From the NCBI GenBank assembly GCA_020849475.1, contig JADLGE010000062.1:1-64000 (forward strand): a stretch of DNA of 64,000 nucleotides, given 5' to 3'. Shown one piece after another: positions 26,537 through 34,793 of the stretch. The notes below the pieces were generated by a model. It was not told the origin of the DNA. It was given only the letters and a program-made list of their open reading frames with translations, and did not search any database. The position numbers and the translations under genes are program-made. This DNA is from Gammaproteobacteria bacterium (GTDB taxonomy: Bacteria > Pseudomonadota > Gammaproteobacteria > Ga0077536). The stretch's first letter is position 1. Each line of letters begins with the position of its first letter.

Positions 26537-27451
26537 ATGACCGACATCCGTCGCCGCGTTCTGGTCGGGCTCGCCCTCGAGCGCACCCCAGGCTTCAACT
26601 ATTCAGGCAATTTACTCGGCGTCCGTTTTCCGCTGACCACGCCCGACGAAGTGCAGGTGGCGATGGACGGCGGTGAGTATTGCGAAGACGAGCGCGGTCG
26701 GGTCGACATCGCGGCGGTATGCCTCATGGCCGATGTGTCCATGGGCTGCGTGGTGCGCGCCAATCTCACGCCTTCGCAGCGCCTCGCCACCGTCAGCCTC
26801 ACCCTGCAATTCACCGGCGCCGAACTCACGGGCGCGATCACGGGGCGCGGTGAATTCGAGAGCTTCGTCGACGGTGTCGACAGCCGCCAGGGCCTGTGCC
26901 GCTGCACCGTGTATGCCCACGGCCGGCCGGCGATCTACGGCCAGGGCGCGTTCATGGTCATGCAGCCGCCGCCCGGGCGCAGCATGCATCCCATTGTCGA
27001 CGCCGTGCATGAAGGCGCCCTGCCACTCGCGGAAGCCGAGCTCGACGCGCAGGAACGCGCACTGCTGGCGCGCGCCGACGAGGCTCTGCGCGCGGCCGGC
27101 GGCGGGCGCGGCTTTCTCCGGCATTTCTGGGGCATGTTGCCCTGGACCACCGCCGACGGCGCGCGCTGTCGCAGCGCCAATGGCCCACACCTCGGCAACC
27201 GCGTCGGTCACATGCAGGGCGGGCTGCAGATCGGCATGGCCATCATCACCGCCGAAGCGGCACTGCCGGCACAGTGGGCGGTATCGGGCATCTCGGCCTG
27301 GTTTTTGTCACCCGGTGAGGGCGATGCCATCGAGGCCAGCGCACACATCGAGCATCGCGGCCGCAATACCGCGGTGGTGCGCACCGTCATCACCGGCAAA
27401 GGCGGGCGGCGCGTGCTGGAGGCGATGACGACCCATATGCGGCGCGGCTGA
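26537..27451 (+). CDS. Double-hotdog acyl-CoA thioesterase-like protein (PaaI family)
   Basis: The product has 304 residues, about twice a single hotdog unit. The N-terminal half (20–145) reads as one unit (YSGNLLGVRFPLTTPDEVQ … CLMADVSMGCVVRANL), the C-terminal half (190–300) as another (LGNRVGHMQGGLQIGMAIITA … ISAWFLSPGEGDAIEASAHIEH). The second unit has HMQGG, like the HGG motif of PaaI/4HBT thioesterases. The usual Asp/Glu after it is not certain. It is probably an acyl-CoA thioesterase or a related non-enzymatic fold. It stands alone, 116 bases after the VPLPA gene. Confidence 0.75.
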   Translation: MTDIRRRVLVGLALERTPGFNYSGNLLGVRFPLTTPDEVQVAMDGGEYCEDERGRVDIAAVCLMADVSMGCVVRANLTPSQRLATVSLTLQFTGAELTGAITGRGEFESFVDGVDSRQGLCRCTVYAHGRPAIYGQGAFMVMQPPPGRSMHPIVDAVHEGALPLAEAELDAQERALLARADEALRAAGGGRGFLRHFWGMLPWTTADGARCRSANGPHLGNRVGHMQGGLQIGMAIITAEAALPAQWAVSGISAWFLSPGEGDAIEASAHIEHRGRNTAVVRTVITGKGGRRVLEAMTTHMRRG

Positions 27452-27580
27452 GCCGCCGCGCCCCATGAGGGCACTTGCTGTCATCACGCGTGCTCCACCA
27501 AATCGGGCAGGTTTCTAAAGTCGGGTTGCGGTCGGTCGCTATCGCTGCAGTCAACCCCCATTCGTCAGCAGGATTTTCCC

Positions 27581-29248
27581 TTGGCCACCGCCGCCGTCCA
27601 ACTCGCTTCCACCATCTCGCGCAGTAACACAGGCAAAGTACCCACCATCCTGGTCTATGCCGCCACTCGGGCGCAGTTCGACACGGTCGCGCGCACCTTT
27701 TCCGATGCCAATGCCCTGTGCAGCCTGTTCCCCTGTGACAGCGCCACCGAATTTGCCGCCGCCCTCGATGATGCCGCCACCTTCGATGCGGCCATCGTGT
27801 CGCTGGAGCTCGGCGCGGTCGAAATTGGCGCAGCGCTTTTGGAGCTCGAAAAGGCCGCGCCGCATGCCGCGCAGTTCATCCTGAGTGGTGCATTGCCGGC
27901 CGAATTCGTGCCCGCCGAGCTACTGCGCACTGGCGCCGATGCGATTCCCGACCACAATCTGGCGGCTTTGCCCTACGTGGTCGACAACATCATGCGCGAA
28001 CGGCGCACCACGCACCTCGTGCAGCGCGCGCTGGTCGACCACGAGCAGATGTTCGGCGTGCTGGTGGACCACATTGAAGATGCGCTATGGGTGTGCAATG
28101 CCAGCGCCGACCGCATTCTTTATCTCAGCCCGGCTTTCAGCCGCATCTGGGGCGTGGACGAGCGCGAGCTTTACGCCAACGCCCATGCCTGGTTGAACTA
28201 CATCCATCCCGCCGATCGTGGCAGCTACATCAAGGTGTTTAGTAAGCACGCGGAGGCCGGTGAGCCCTTCGTCAATGAATACCGCATCCAGCGGCCGGAC
28301 GGCGGCGTCCGCGTGATCCGCGACCAAGGCTATCCGATACACGATGCGCAAGGTCGCGTGCATCGCTTTGGCGGCATCATGCACGATGTCACCGAAGAGC
28401 GTCGCATCCAGGAAGAGATGCGTCTGTCTCAACGTCTCGAAGCGGTCGGACAGTTGGCCGCCGGCATCGCCCATGAAATCAACACGCCCGCGCAGTTTAT
28501 CGGCGACAACCTGCGCTTCGTGCGCGACGGCATCGCCACCATGCTGGAACTCCAGGCACAGCTTGAAGCGATGGCGCGCGGTGACGAGCCGAGCGACAGG
28601 ATGCGCGTGGCAGAGCTGCTTGACGCCGCTGATTTCGAATTCCTGCGTGCCGACCTGCCGGTCGCCATCGAGCAGTCACTGGACGGCATCCAGCGCGTCG
28701 CGACCATCGTGCGTGCGATGAAGGAATTCTCCCATCCCGGCTCCGATCGCCCAGAGCCGACCGACCTCAACGAAACCGTGCGCAGCGCCATCACCGTCAC
28801 GCGCAACGAATGGAAGTACGTGGCCAATCTGCACGAGGATCTCGAACCCGACCTGCCAGCGGTGCTGTGTCATCGCCAGGCGATTTCGCAGGTCATGGTC
28901 AATCTCATCGTCAATGCCGCCCACGCCATTGAGCTCGCCGGTCAAAAAGAACCGTTTCCTTTCATCGTGGTCTCGACCTCGGCCAGCGATGGCTGGGCAC
29001 GCATCACCGTGCGTGACGAAGGCACCGGCATCAGCGCCGAGATTCGCGAACGCATCTTCGACCAGTTCTTCACCACCAAGGAAGTCGGCAAGGGCACCGG
29101 CCAGGGACTTGCGCTGGCATGGCGCATGGTGGTCGATGGCCACGGCGGGCGTATCGAATGTGAATCGGAGGTGGGCGTTGGCACGACCTTCGTCATCCAT
29201 CTTCCCATCGCCGGCCCAGCCGCGGCCGCGCAGGGAGAAGCACGATGA
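27581..29248 (+). CDS. Sensor histidine kinase with degenerate receiver and PAS domains
   Basis: The product has 555 residues; the start appears to be TTG at 27581 behind AGGA. Residues 20–135 have a receiver-like fold, but the phosphoacceptor Asp position is not Asp (FDAAIVSLELGAVE), so it is probably inactive. PAS/PAC follows at about 150–260 (YLSPAFSRIWGVDERELY, IHPADRGSYIKVF). The kinase core has H-box GIAHEINTPAQF, N-box MVNLIVNAAHAI, and G-boxes DEGTGIS and GKGTGQGLAL. It has no membrane segment, so it is a cytoplasmic sensor. The stop overlaps the next start by ATGA; the REC-HDOD protein is its likely partner. Confidence 0.88.
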   Translation: MATAAVQLASTISRSNTGKVPTILVYAATRAQFDTVARTFSDANALCSLFPCDSATEFAAALDDAATFDAAIVSLELGAVEIGAALLELEKAAPHAAQFILSGALPAEFVPAELLRTGADAIPDHNLAALPYVVDNIMRERRTTHLVQRALVDHEQMFGVLVDHIEDALWVCNASADRILYLSPAFSRIWGVDERELYANAHAWLNYIHPADRGSYIKVFSKHAEAGEPFVNEYRIQRPDGGVRVIRDQGYPIHDAQGRVHRFGGIMHDVTEERRIQEEMRLSQRLEAVGQLAAGIAHEINTPAQFIGDNLRFVRDGIATMLELQAQLEAMARGDEPSDRMRVAELLDAADFEFLRADLPVAIEQSLDGIQRVATIVRAMKEFSHPGSDRPEPTDLNETVRSAITVTRNEWKYVANLHEDLEPDLPAVLCHRQAISQVMVNLIVNAAHAIELAGQKEPFPFIVVSTSASDGWARITVRDEGTGISAEIRERIFDQFFTTKEVGKGTGQGLALAWRMVVDGHGGRIECESEVGVGTTFVIHLPIAGPAAAAQGEAR

Positions 29249-30441
29249 TCTCCGCATTGTTTGTCGACGACGAGCCGCTGCTGCTGTCCGGTCTGCGGCG
29301 CATGCTGAGGCCGATGCGCGACGAGTGGCGCATGAGCTTCGTCGAGAGCGCCGACGCGGCGGTAGAACTCATGGCGAACGAGCCGTTCGACGTGGTCGTG
29401 AGTGACATTCGCATGCCGGGCCGCTCCGGCGTCGATTTCCTGGCCGAGGTCGCTGAGCGCTGGCCAGACACCGTGCGCATCATCCTGTCGGGCGAGGCGG
29501 ATCTCGATACCGCCTGCCGCAGCGTGCGGGTCTCGCACCAGTTTTTGTCCAAACCATGCGACCTCGATGGGCTGCGCGACACCATCATGCGTGCCTGCAA
29601 ATTGAAAAGCGCGATTGCCGACCCACAGCTCGCGCAATTCGTCGGCGCCCTGCAGTTCCTGCCCTGCATTCCCCGGGTGTACGAGGAACTGGTGACGCTG
29701 CTCGACGATGCGTCTTGTTCGGCTGAAGCGGTCGGCGCGGTCATCCATCGCGATATCAGCATGGCGGCCAGTGTCCTGCGCCTGGTCAACAGTGCCTATT
29801 TTTCCTTGCCGCGTCTCATCACCCACGCCGGCGAAGCGGCACGCCTGCTGGGTTTCGATTTGATCAAGACGCTGGTGCTGGGGGTCGGCATCTTTCGCCA
29901 GTTTGAAGACCTCCATGAACTTGACCCTCACGTGAGCGCGCTGTGCATGCATTCGGTGGCGGTGGCCGCCTTGTCGCGCAGCGTGGCGGCGCGCCTGGGT
30001 CTCAACAAGGCCGAGTGCGAACTGGCCGGCATGGCCGGCATGCTGCACGACGTCGGCGAACTGGTGCTGGCGTCCAACCATCCCGAGGTGCTGCTGCGCG
30101 CGCTGTCCAACACCCGCGACGACGCGCCGCCGCTATGGCAACTCGAGCGCGACGCGCTCGGCTCCAGTCACTGCGAGATTGGCGCCTACCTGCTCGGCCT
30201 GTGGGGTTTGCATGATGCGGTGGTCGAGACCGCGGCCTTCCATCACACGCCGTCGGCATCGGGCCGCGCGCCGCAGGCCGAAGTGTTGACGGCGGTGCAT
30301 ATCGCCAATCATTTCGTGGCCGAAGCCGAGCGGCCCGGCAGCCATATGCGTTCGCCGCTGGACAGCGGCTACCTGGAAGCCGTCGGCGCCACCGCCCTGG
30401 TGGCCGAGCTCGCCAGCGAATTGACGAAGCGGACTCATTAG
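29245..30441 (+). CDS. Response regulator with HDOD output domain
   Basis: The product has 398 residues. The receiver domain (about 1–120) has Asp pair DDE near the start, phosphoacceptor in VVVSDIRMPGRSG and Lys in FLSKPCD. The HDOD domain (about 130–330) includes VYEELVTLLDD, AASVLRLVNSAYF and AGMLHDVGELVL. HDOD proteins are signalling or protein-interaction modules linked to motility and c-di-GMP, with no proven general catalytic activity. It is coupled by ATGA to the kinase upstream and is 12 bases from the next REC protein. Confidence 0.88.
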   Translation: MISALFVDDEPLLLSGLRRMLRPMRDEWRMSFVESADAAVELMANEPFDVVVSDIRMPGRSGVDFLAEVAERWPDTVRIILSGEADLDTACRSVRVSHQFLSKPCDLDGLRDTIMRACKLKSAIADPQLAQFVGALQFLPCIPRVYEELVTLLDDASCSAEAVGAVIHRDISMAASVLRLVNSAYFSLPRLITHAGEAARLLGFDLIKTLVLGVGIFRQFEDLHELDPHVSALCMHSVAVAALSRSVAARLGLNKAECELAGMAGMLHDVGELVLASNHPEVLLRALSNTRDDAPPLWQLERDALGSSHCEIGAYLLGLWGLHDAVVETAAFHHTPSASGRAPQAEVLTAVHIANHFVAEAERPGSHMRSPLDSGYLEAVGATALVAELASELTKRTH

Positions 30442-30453
30442 GAGAAGCGTGGC

Positions 30454-31599
30454 ATGAGTGCCGAAGTATTGTTCGTCGACGACGACCTCAACATCCTGCA
30501 GGGCTACCAGCGCACGCTGCGTCGCCAGTTCAAAATCGAGACCGTCGATTCCGGCGCCGCCGCGCTGTCGATGCTGGAGGGCGGGCGCAATTTCGCGGTC
30601 ATCGTGTCGGACATGCGCATGCCGGGCATGGACGGTCTCGAACTCTTGCGTTCGGTCAAATCACGCAGCCAGGACACCGTGCGCATCATGGTGACCGGTA
30701 ATACCGATCAGCAGACCGCGGTCGCTGCCATCAACGAAGGCGATGTCTACCGTTTCCTGACCAAGCCCTGCGATCCGGACGTGCTGGTCAAGACCCTCCA
30801 GGACGGCATCGAGCAGTACCGCCTGATCCAGGCCGAGCGCGAGCTGCTGGAAGGCACGCTGGCCGGTGCGGTCGGCGCGCTCAGCGAAACCCTGGCGCTG
30901 GTCAACCCGGAAGCTTTCGGTCGCATCGATCGCATGAAGGCGCTGTTGAACGGCATCGCCGCCGCGGTCGGTTTCGGACCGCCGTGGAAAGCCGAGGTCA
31001 TGGCAACCTTGTCGCAACTTGGCTGTGTGATCCTGCCCGACGGCACTTTGCGCAAACTGAGTCGCGGCCAGAAGCTCAGCGAAGAAGAGAACCAGCTTTA
31101 CGAGATGCATCCCTCCATGGGCTGCAACATGATTGAAAAGATTCCGCGCCTGGGCGATGTGGCCGAGGCCATCCGCTACCAGCTCAAGAGTTACGACGGC
31201 ACGGGCGTGCCCAATGACAAGCTGGCGGGCGCGGCCATCCCGCTGGGCGCACGTCTGCTCAAACTCATCAACGATTTCATTTCCGCCGAGAGCACCGGTC
31301 TCGCGCCGGCCGATGCCATTCACAAGCTGCGCGAGCACGCCGAGTGCTACGACCCCGACATGCTGCGTGCCTTGGGCGATCACTTGGGCGTGGCCAAGGT
31401 CGCGCGCACCATCAAGCTGTCGGTGGCGATGCTCGCACCCGGCATGGTGCTGGCCAAGGATCTCATGACCCGCGACGGTAGCCTGCTGCTGGGCGCTGGC
31501 CAGAAGCTCACTGAAACCAGCCGCGAACGCCTGCTCGGCCACCTCGCCAACGGCGTCATCGACGACGGTATCGAGGTCGAACCGGCAGCGGCGGACTGA
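30454..31599 (+). CDS. Response regulator with degenerate HD-GYP-type domain
   Basis: The product has 381 residues. The receiver (1–120) is intact: DDD, VIVSDMRMPGMDG and FLTKPCDP. The C-terminal domain follows the HD-GYP layout (YEMHPSMGCNMIEKIPRL, then YDGTGVPNDKLAG, then ARLLKLINDF) but lacks key residues. The HD pair reads LGCVILPDG, His before DG is lost (YQLKSYDG) and GYP is GVP. It is therefore unlikely to cleave c-di-GMP and may bind ligand or protein instead. AGGAG precedes the ATG. It completes a three-gene signalling operon. Confidence 0.85.
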   Translation: MSAEVLFVDDDLNILQGYQRTLRRQFKIETVDSGAAALSMLEGGRNFAVIVSDMRMPGMDGLELLRSVKSRSQDTVRIMVTGNTDQQTAVAAINEGDVYRFLTKPCDPDVLVKTLQDGIEQYRLIQAERELLEGTLAGAVGALSETLALVNPEAFGRIDRMKALLNGIAAAVGFGPPWKAEVMATLSQLGCVILPDGTLRKLSRGQKLSEEENQLYEMHPSMGCNMIEKIPRLGDVAEAIRYQLKSYDGTGVPNDKLAGAAIPLGARLLKLINDFISAESTGLAPADAIHKLREHAECYDPDMLRALGDHLGVAKVARTIKLSVAMLAPGMVLAKDLMTRDGSLLLGAGQKLTETSRERLLGHLANGVIDDGIEVEPAAAD

Positions 31600-31654
31600 G
31601 TCCGCCGGCGCGCGCTGACGCCGTCCGCACAGGGCGGCCTGCGCGCTTCGCGCC

Positions 31655-31669
31655 CGCCGTCTGACGGCG
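31655..31669. terminator. Hairpin after the signalling operon
   Basis: CGCCGTC, T, GACGGCG forms a 7-base stem. It lies about 55 bases after the REC-HD stop and 140 bases before the next gene. No T-run follows. Confidence 0.4.
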
Positions 31670-31810
31670 CATATCCTTATGCGAATTCTCGCTTTCGAAT
31701 CGGCGCCGCGCAGGCCATAGTGCGCGCAGCCGCGATGAACGCCCCGGCCCGCGTCATCGCTCACCCACGCAAGCACCGTCACACGCGCCCCCCGCGGCCA
31801 GGAGAGAATC

Positions 31811-32422
31811 ATGGCAAATCAAGAACGCATCCACGCGCTCAATCTTAAAGAGCGCAACAATCTCGACGCCGAAATGAGCGCGCTGGTCAAAGGCATCGAG
31901 AAGAAGTACGGCTTCCTGCCGCATTTCATCAAACTGTTCGCGACCGACAACCGCCGCCTGCGCACCTTCATGGCCGGCTACATGGAGACCAAGCGCGAGG
32001 ATTCGGGCCTGACCCACCTCGAAGTCGAAATGATCGCGCTGGTGGCGGCCGCCACCAATGGCTGCGTGTATTGCACGGCGCACCATGGCGCGCTGCTGCG
32101 TGAAGTGACGGGCGATGCGCTGTTCGCCGAATACCTGTCACGCAATTACCGGCTCGCCGAACTGTCGCCGCGGCATCGCGCCATGCTCGATTTCGCGGTG
32201 CTGGTGCTGACCGACGCCGAGCACATCGAAGAGCCGCAGCGACAGGCGCTGCGCGATGCAGGCTTCGATGACGAGGCCATCTTCAGCGTCATCTCGACCG
32301 CCGCCTTCTATGCCGGCGCCAACCGCATCGCGCAGGCGATAGGTTTGAAGCCGGCGGCCCAGTATCTCGAGATGTTCCGCGAAGCCAAGCCCGAGCGCGC
32401 GCGCCGCGTGAGCGGCGCCTGA
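31811..32422 (+). CDS. AhpD-like peroxidase-related protein
   Basis: The product has 203 residues, the size of the peroxidase-related (uncharacterised AhpD-fold) family. The carboxymuconolactone-decarboxylase/AhpD core is visible as LTHLEVEMIALVAAATNGC with VYCTAHHG, giving the Glu…CxxC…His set of AhpD enzymes. The C-terminal part (FYAGANRIAQAIGLKP) is typical. It probably reduces peroxides through the cysteine pair or acts as a disulfide relay. The ribosome site AGGAGAGAATC fixes the start. It is monocistronic. Confidence 0.85.
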   Translation: MANQERIHALNLKERNNLDAEMSALVKGIEKKYGFLPHFIKLFATDNRRLRTFMAGYMETKREDSGLTHLEVEMIALVAAATNGCVYCTAHHGALLREVTGDALFAEYLSRNYRLAELSPRHRAMLDFAVLVLTDAEHIEEPQRQALRDAGFDDEAIFSVISTAAFYAGANRIAQAIGLKPAAQYLEMFREAKPERARRVSGA

Positions 32423-32567
32423 GGCGTCCACCTTCCCGTGCGGCGCGTCAACCTGCGCCGCGCGGGGAACGCATCGGCGCGACGCGCGTCTCAAAGTCGA
32501 TACGCGGGCCGCGCCTGGCCTGCGTCTATAATGCAGGTCATGGCCCTGCCGACCCGAGGATAGCTTC

Positions 32568-33152
32568 GTGCATGCAATGATTTCGCGCGCTCGCGCTCTT
32601 CCCGCGCTCATGTTGAGCGCTGTATTGCTGAGCGCCTGCGCCCTGCAGCCGCAGGTGCTGCCCATCACACCGCGGCTCGATGTGAGCGGCGCGGCCCATC
32701 GTGGCGACGGCCGCAGCATCGCTCTCGACGCCATCGACGGCCGACCCGACAACGTGGTCGGCTATCGCGACGCGATGGATAAAAACTCCGCCATCACCAC
32801 CGCGCCCGAGACCATGCGCGTGATCAAACGCGAAGTGGAGAACGCCTATCAGCAGCTCGGTTTTCGTGTCGTGCCCCAGGGTGAAGAGGCCGACATCACA
32901 CTTGAGGTGCGCCTGACCGAACTTGGCTACACCCGTCAGCAGGGCACGGTGGTCAACAACATCCGCACCGGCGCCACCATCGAAGCGACCAGCGTCATGC
33001 ACGGCAAGACCGTCACCGGCACCTACCGTGACAGTCAGGGCAAGGAAATGGTGCTGAAGCCGAATCTCGAAGATAACGCCGCGCTCATGAACAAGCATCT
33101 CAGTGCCGCGCTGGCGCGCATGGTCGCCGATCCGCGTCTGACCACTGAATAG
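32568..33152 (+). CDS. YajG-family lipoprotein
   Basis: The product has 194 residues from GTG at 32568, with GAGGA 7 bases upstream; ATG at 32577 is possible. The signal ends in a lipobox (LLSACAL). The remainder has the YajG-like layout: LDVSGAAHRGDGRSIALDAIDGRP, then VENAYQQLGFRVV, then ADITLEVRLTELGY. A TATAAT hexamer lies at 32527–32532 but its -35 is weak. YajG proteins sit in the outer membrane with unknown function. Its stop is 34 bases from a family 2 repeat. Confidence 0.72.
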   Translation: MHAMISRARALPALMLSAVLLSACALQPQVLPITPRLDVSGAAHRGDGRSIALDAIDGRPDNVVGYRDAMDKNSAITTAPETMRVIKREVENAYQQLGFRVVPQGEEADITLEVRLTELGYTRQQGTVVNNIRTGATIEATSVMHGKTVTGTYRDSQGKEMVLKPNLEDNAALMNKHLSAALARMVADPRLTTE

Positions 33153-33185
33153 GCCACCATTGCAGCGGGGCCTGACGAAAGGAAC

Positions 33186-33207
33186 GTGCGAATCAATTCC
33201 CACCTAC
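33186..33207. repeat. Family 2 palindrome, degenerate, inside the 3' end of the gene to its right
   Basis: GTGCGAAT, centre CA, ATTCCCAC, CTAC. One arm base is changed, so it is imperfect. It is followed by eight G at 33208–33215. On the minus strand it encodes the last four residues and TGA stop of the DUF5667-like protein. Confidence 0.75.
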
Positions 33208-33789
33208 GGGGGGGGCGACCGCGCCTTTGCCCATCTGCCAGGACCAGCGCACTTCCTCTTCTTTGAAGAACAGGCTCTCGGCAACCGCGCGCGGCAGCTG
33301 CGCGCGCAGCGCCGTGTAGCGCTGACCGATATCCTCGATGAGGTCCGCCACCACCGTGCGCGATGTCGGCGGTAAGTCGGGGTAGTCGACCGACAGCATG
33401 TATTGATGCTCGAGCAGGGTTTTCGCGAGGCGCTCGCGCAGTGTTGGCGTCTGTGCGGCGAGCGCTGTCGCCCGCTCGCGGTACTCGCCATAGCGCGACA
33501 CCGCGACCCCAGCCGCTTCTTTATTGCCGGCGCTCACCATCGCTTCGAGCTCCGCCAGCTTGTCGCGCATGAAGGTCTGGCACAGCACGTAGCGGGCCGG
33601 GTTGTCCTTGGCGCGCGCCAGGGACAAGCGTTCCTGCCAGGCGTCGAACACGTAGTTCCATTGATCGGGCGTGCGGCCGGGGGGCGGCAGCCATGTGAGG
33701 TCGCTGAAGCTGTTGAGCAGGCCGTGACCGGCGAAGCTCGTCAGCGGCCACAGCGCGATGGCGAGCGCCAGCCAGCGCATCGACCTCAT
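33193..33789 (-). CDS. DUF5667-like secreted protein
   Basis: The product has 198 residues with a signal peptide (MRSMRWLALAIALWPLTSFA). The rest is helical and resembles DUF5667: WNYVFDAWQERLSLARAKDN, then KLAELEAMVSAGN, then the C-terminal helices to LRAQLPRAVAE. The start overlaps the stop of the lipoprotein gene by ATGA. The end is unusual: a run of eight C leads into a family 2 repeat, whose frame gives VGGN and TGA. With seven C the gene would stop at the repeat's TAG, as in three other genes. Its function is unknown. It is the last gene of the DUF1302/DUF1329 operon. Confidence 0.72.
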   Translation of the reverse strand: MRSMRWLALAIALWPLTSFAGHGLLNSFSDLTWLPPPGRTPDQWNYVFDAWQERLSLARAKDNPARYVLCQTFMRDKLAELEAMVSAGNKEAAGVAVSRYGEYRERATALAAQTPTLRERLAKTLLEHQYMLSVDYPDLPPTSRTVVADLIEDIGQRYTALRAQLPRAVAESLFFKEEEVRWSWQMGKGAVAPPVGGN

Positions 33790-34793
33790 GGCGCGCCGTC
33801 GTGGCCCGTGACGATGGAGTCGATGCGGGTGGTCATGCCTTCGCGCCAGTGCTCGACCTTGACCGCGAAATGAAACACCCGCGGCGTGCCGCCCGGTGCG
33901 CATTGCAGGAACAGGTGGTAGACACCGGGCTCGGGAAACACGTAATGAATGGGGATCTCGGGGCCGTGAAATACCAGCTCCGCCGGCATGTTCATCATCA
34001 TCACCATCATGTCGGCCATCATGCGCGCGCGGGCGTCGGCATCGAGTGCCTTGTCGTGCATGGCGCCGAGCATGCTGGCCATGTGCGGCGTGTAGCTGTG
34101 GGTATGGCCGAAGTGCTGGCCGTCTTCGCGCCATAGCGCGACATGCACTTCGGAGCCCAGAATCAGCGCGAGATCGGTGACCGGCGCATCACCACGCGCA
34201 AGCTTGAGCACGAGCTCGGTTTCATAGCCGGCGACCGGCACGGCCGGCGACATCGACAGCCGGCCCTGGAATTCACCAACAGTTTGCACGGTCGAGAAAT
34301 CCGCCGGCGGCGTGGGCTGCGGTGGCGGCGTGCCGACCGTGACATCGAACTGCCTTATCCAGTTGCGGTTGCGATGGGTGAAGTCACTGACGATGCGGTA
34401 ATGGCCGGCGCGCGGGAAACGATAGGGCAGGGTGAAGGTGGCGCGCTTCAAATCGTCCGCCGTCAGCGCCTTGAAGTCTTCGTGATGAATGTGCGCGAAG
34501 CTCGAGAAATCGAGATTGACGATGAAGTTGTGCACCACCCGTTCATGCATGACCTGCAATTGCTCGACGGGCTTGCCGCTGGCGGCGTGGGTGAGTTGCC
34601 AGGTGAGTCGGGTTTCTTCACCGGGTTTGATGGCCGCCGGTGCGGTGCCAAGACGCATGCGATAAGGGCCGGCGCCCTGGCCTTCGATGACGCCGGCCAT
34701 GGCCTGGGGCTCACCCGCCTGCTGCCCGCAGGCGGGCAGCAGGCACAGTAGCCCTGCGCCGAGCGCAAGGCGCAGGGCGCGCGCCGTGCTCAT
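33786..34793 (-). CDS. Met/His-rich lipoprotein, possible metal-binding envelope protein
   Basis: The product has 335 residues. The signal ends with LLPACGQ, a lipobox. Two beta-sandwich-like halves are suggested by repeated segments (KPGEETRLTWQLTHAASGKP and VPVAGYETELVLKLARGDAP), both in YtkA/FixH-like style (HYRIVSDFTHRNR, GVYHLFLQCAPGG). Between the halves there is ALWREDGQHFGHTHSYTPHM and then MMADMMVMMMNM, a cluster of His and Met suited to copper or another soft metal. That is inference. It overlaps both neighbours by ATGA, so the operon is tightly coupled. Confidence 0.72.
   Translation of the reverse strand: MSTARALRLALGAGLLCLLPACGQQAGEPQAMAGVIEGQGAGPYRMRLGTAPAAIKPGEETRLTWQLTHAASGKPVEQLQVMHERVVHNFIVNLDFSSFAHIHHEDFKALTADDLKRATFTLPYRFPRAGHYRIVSDFTHRNRNWIRQFDVTVGTPPPQPTPPADFSTVQTVGEFQGRLSMSPAVPVAGYETELVLKLARGDAPVTDLALILGSEVHVALWREDGQHFGHTHSYTPHMASMLGAMHDKALDADARARMMADMMVMMMNMPAELVFHGPEIPIHYVFPEPGVYHLFLQCAPGGTPRVFHFAVKVEHWREGMTTRIDSIVTGHDGAP

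Noticed and set aside
32527..32532. TATAAT as a sigma-70 promoter of the YajG-like gene
   Set aside because: The hexamer is perfect, but no acceptable -35 is found at 15–19 bases; it is mentioned only in the gene entry.
33208..33215. Run of eight G as a classical phase-variation switch
   Set aside because: It is at the extreme 3' end of the gene, so slippage changes only the last few residues and not expression; it is reported as a possible frame change only.
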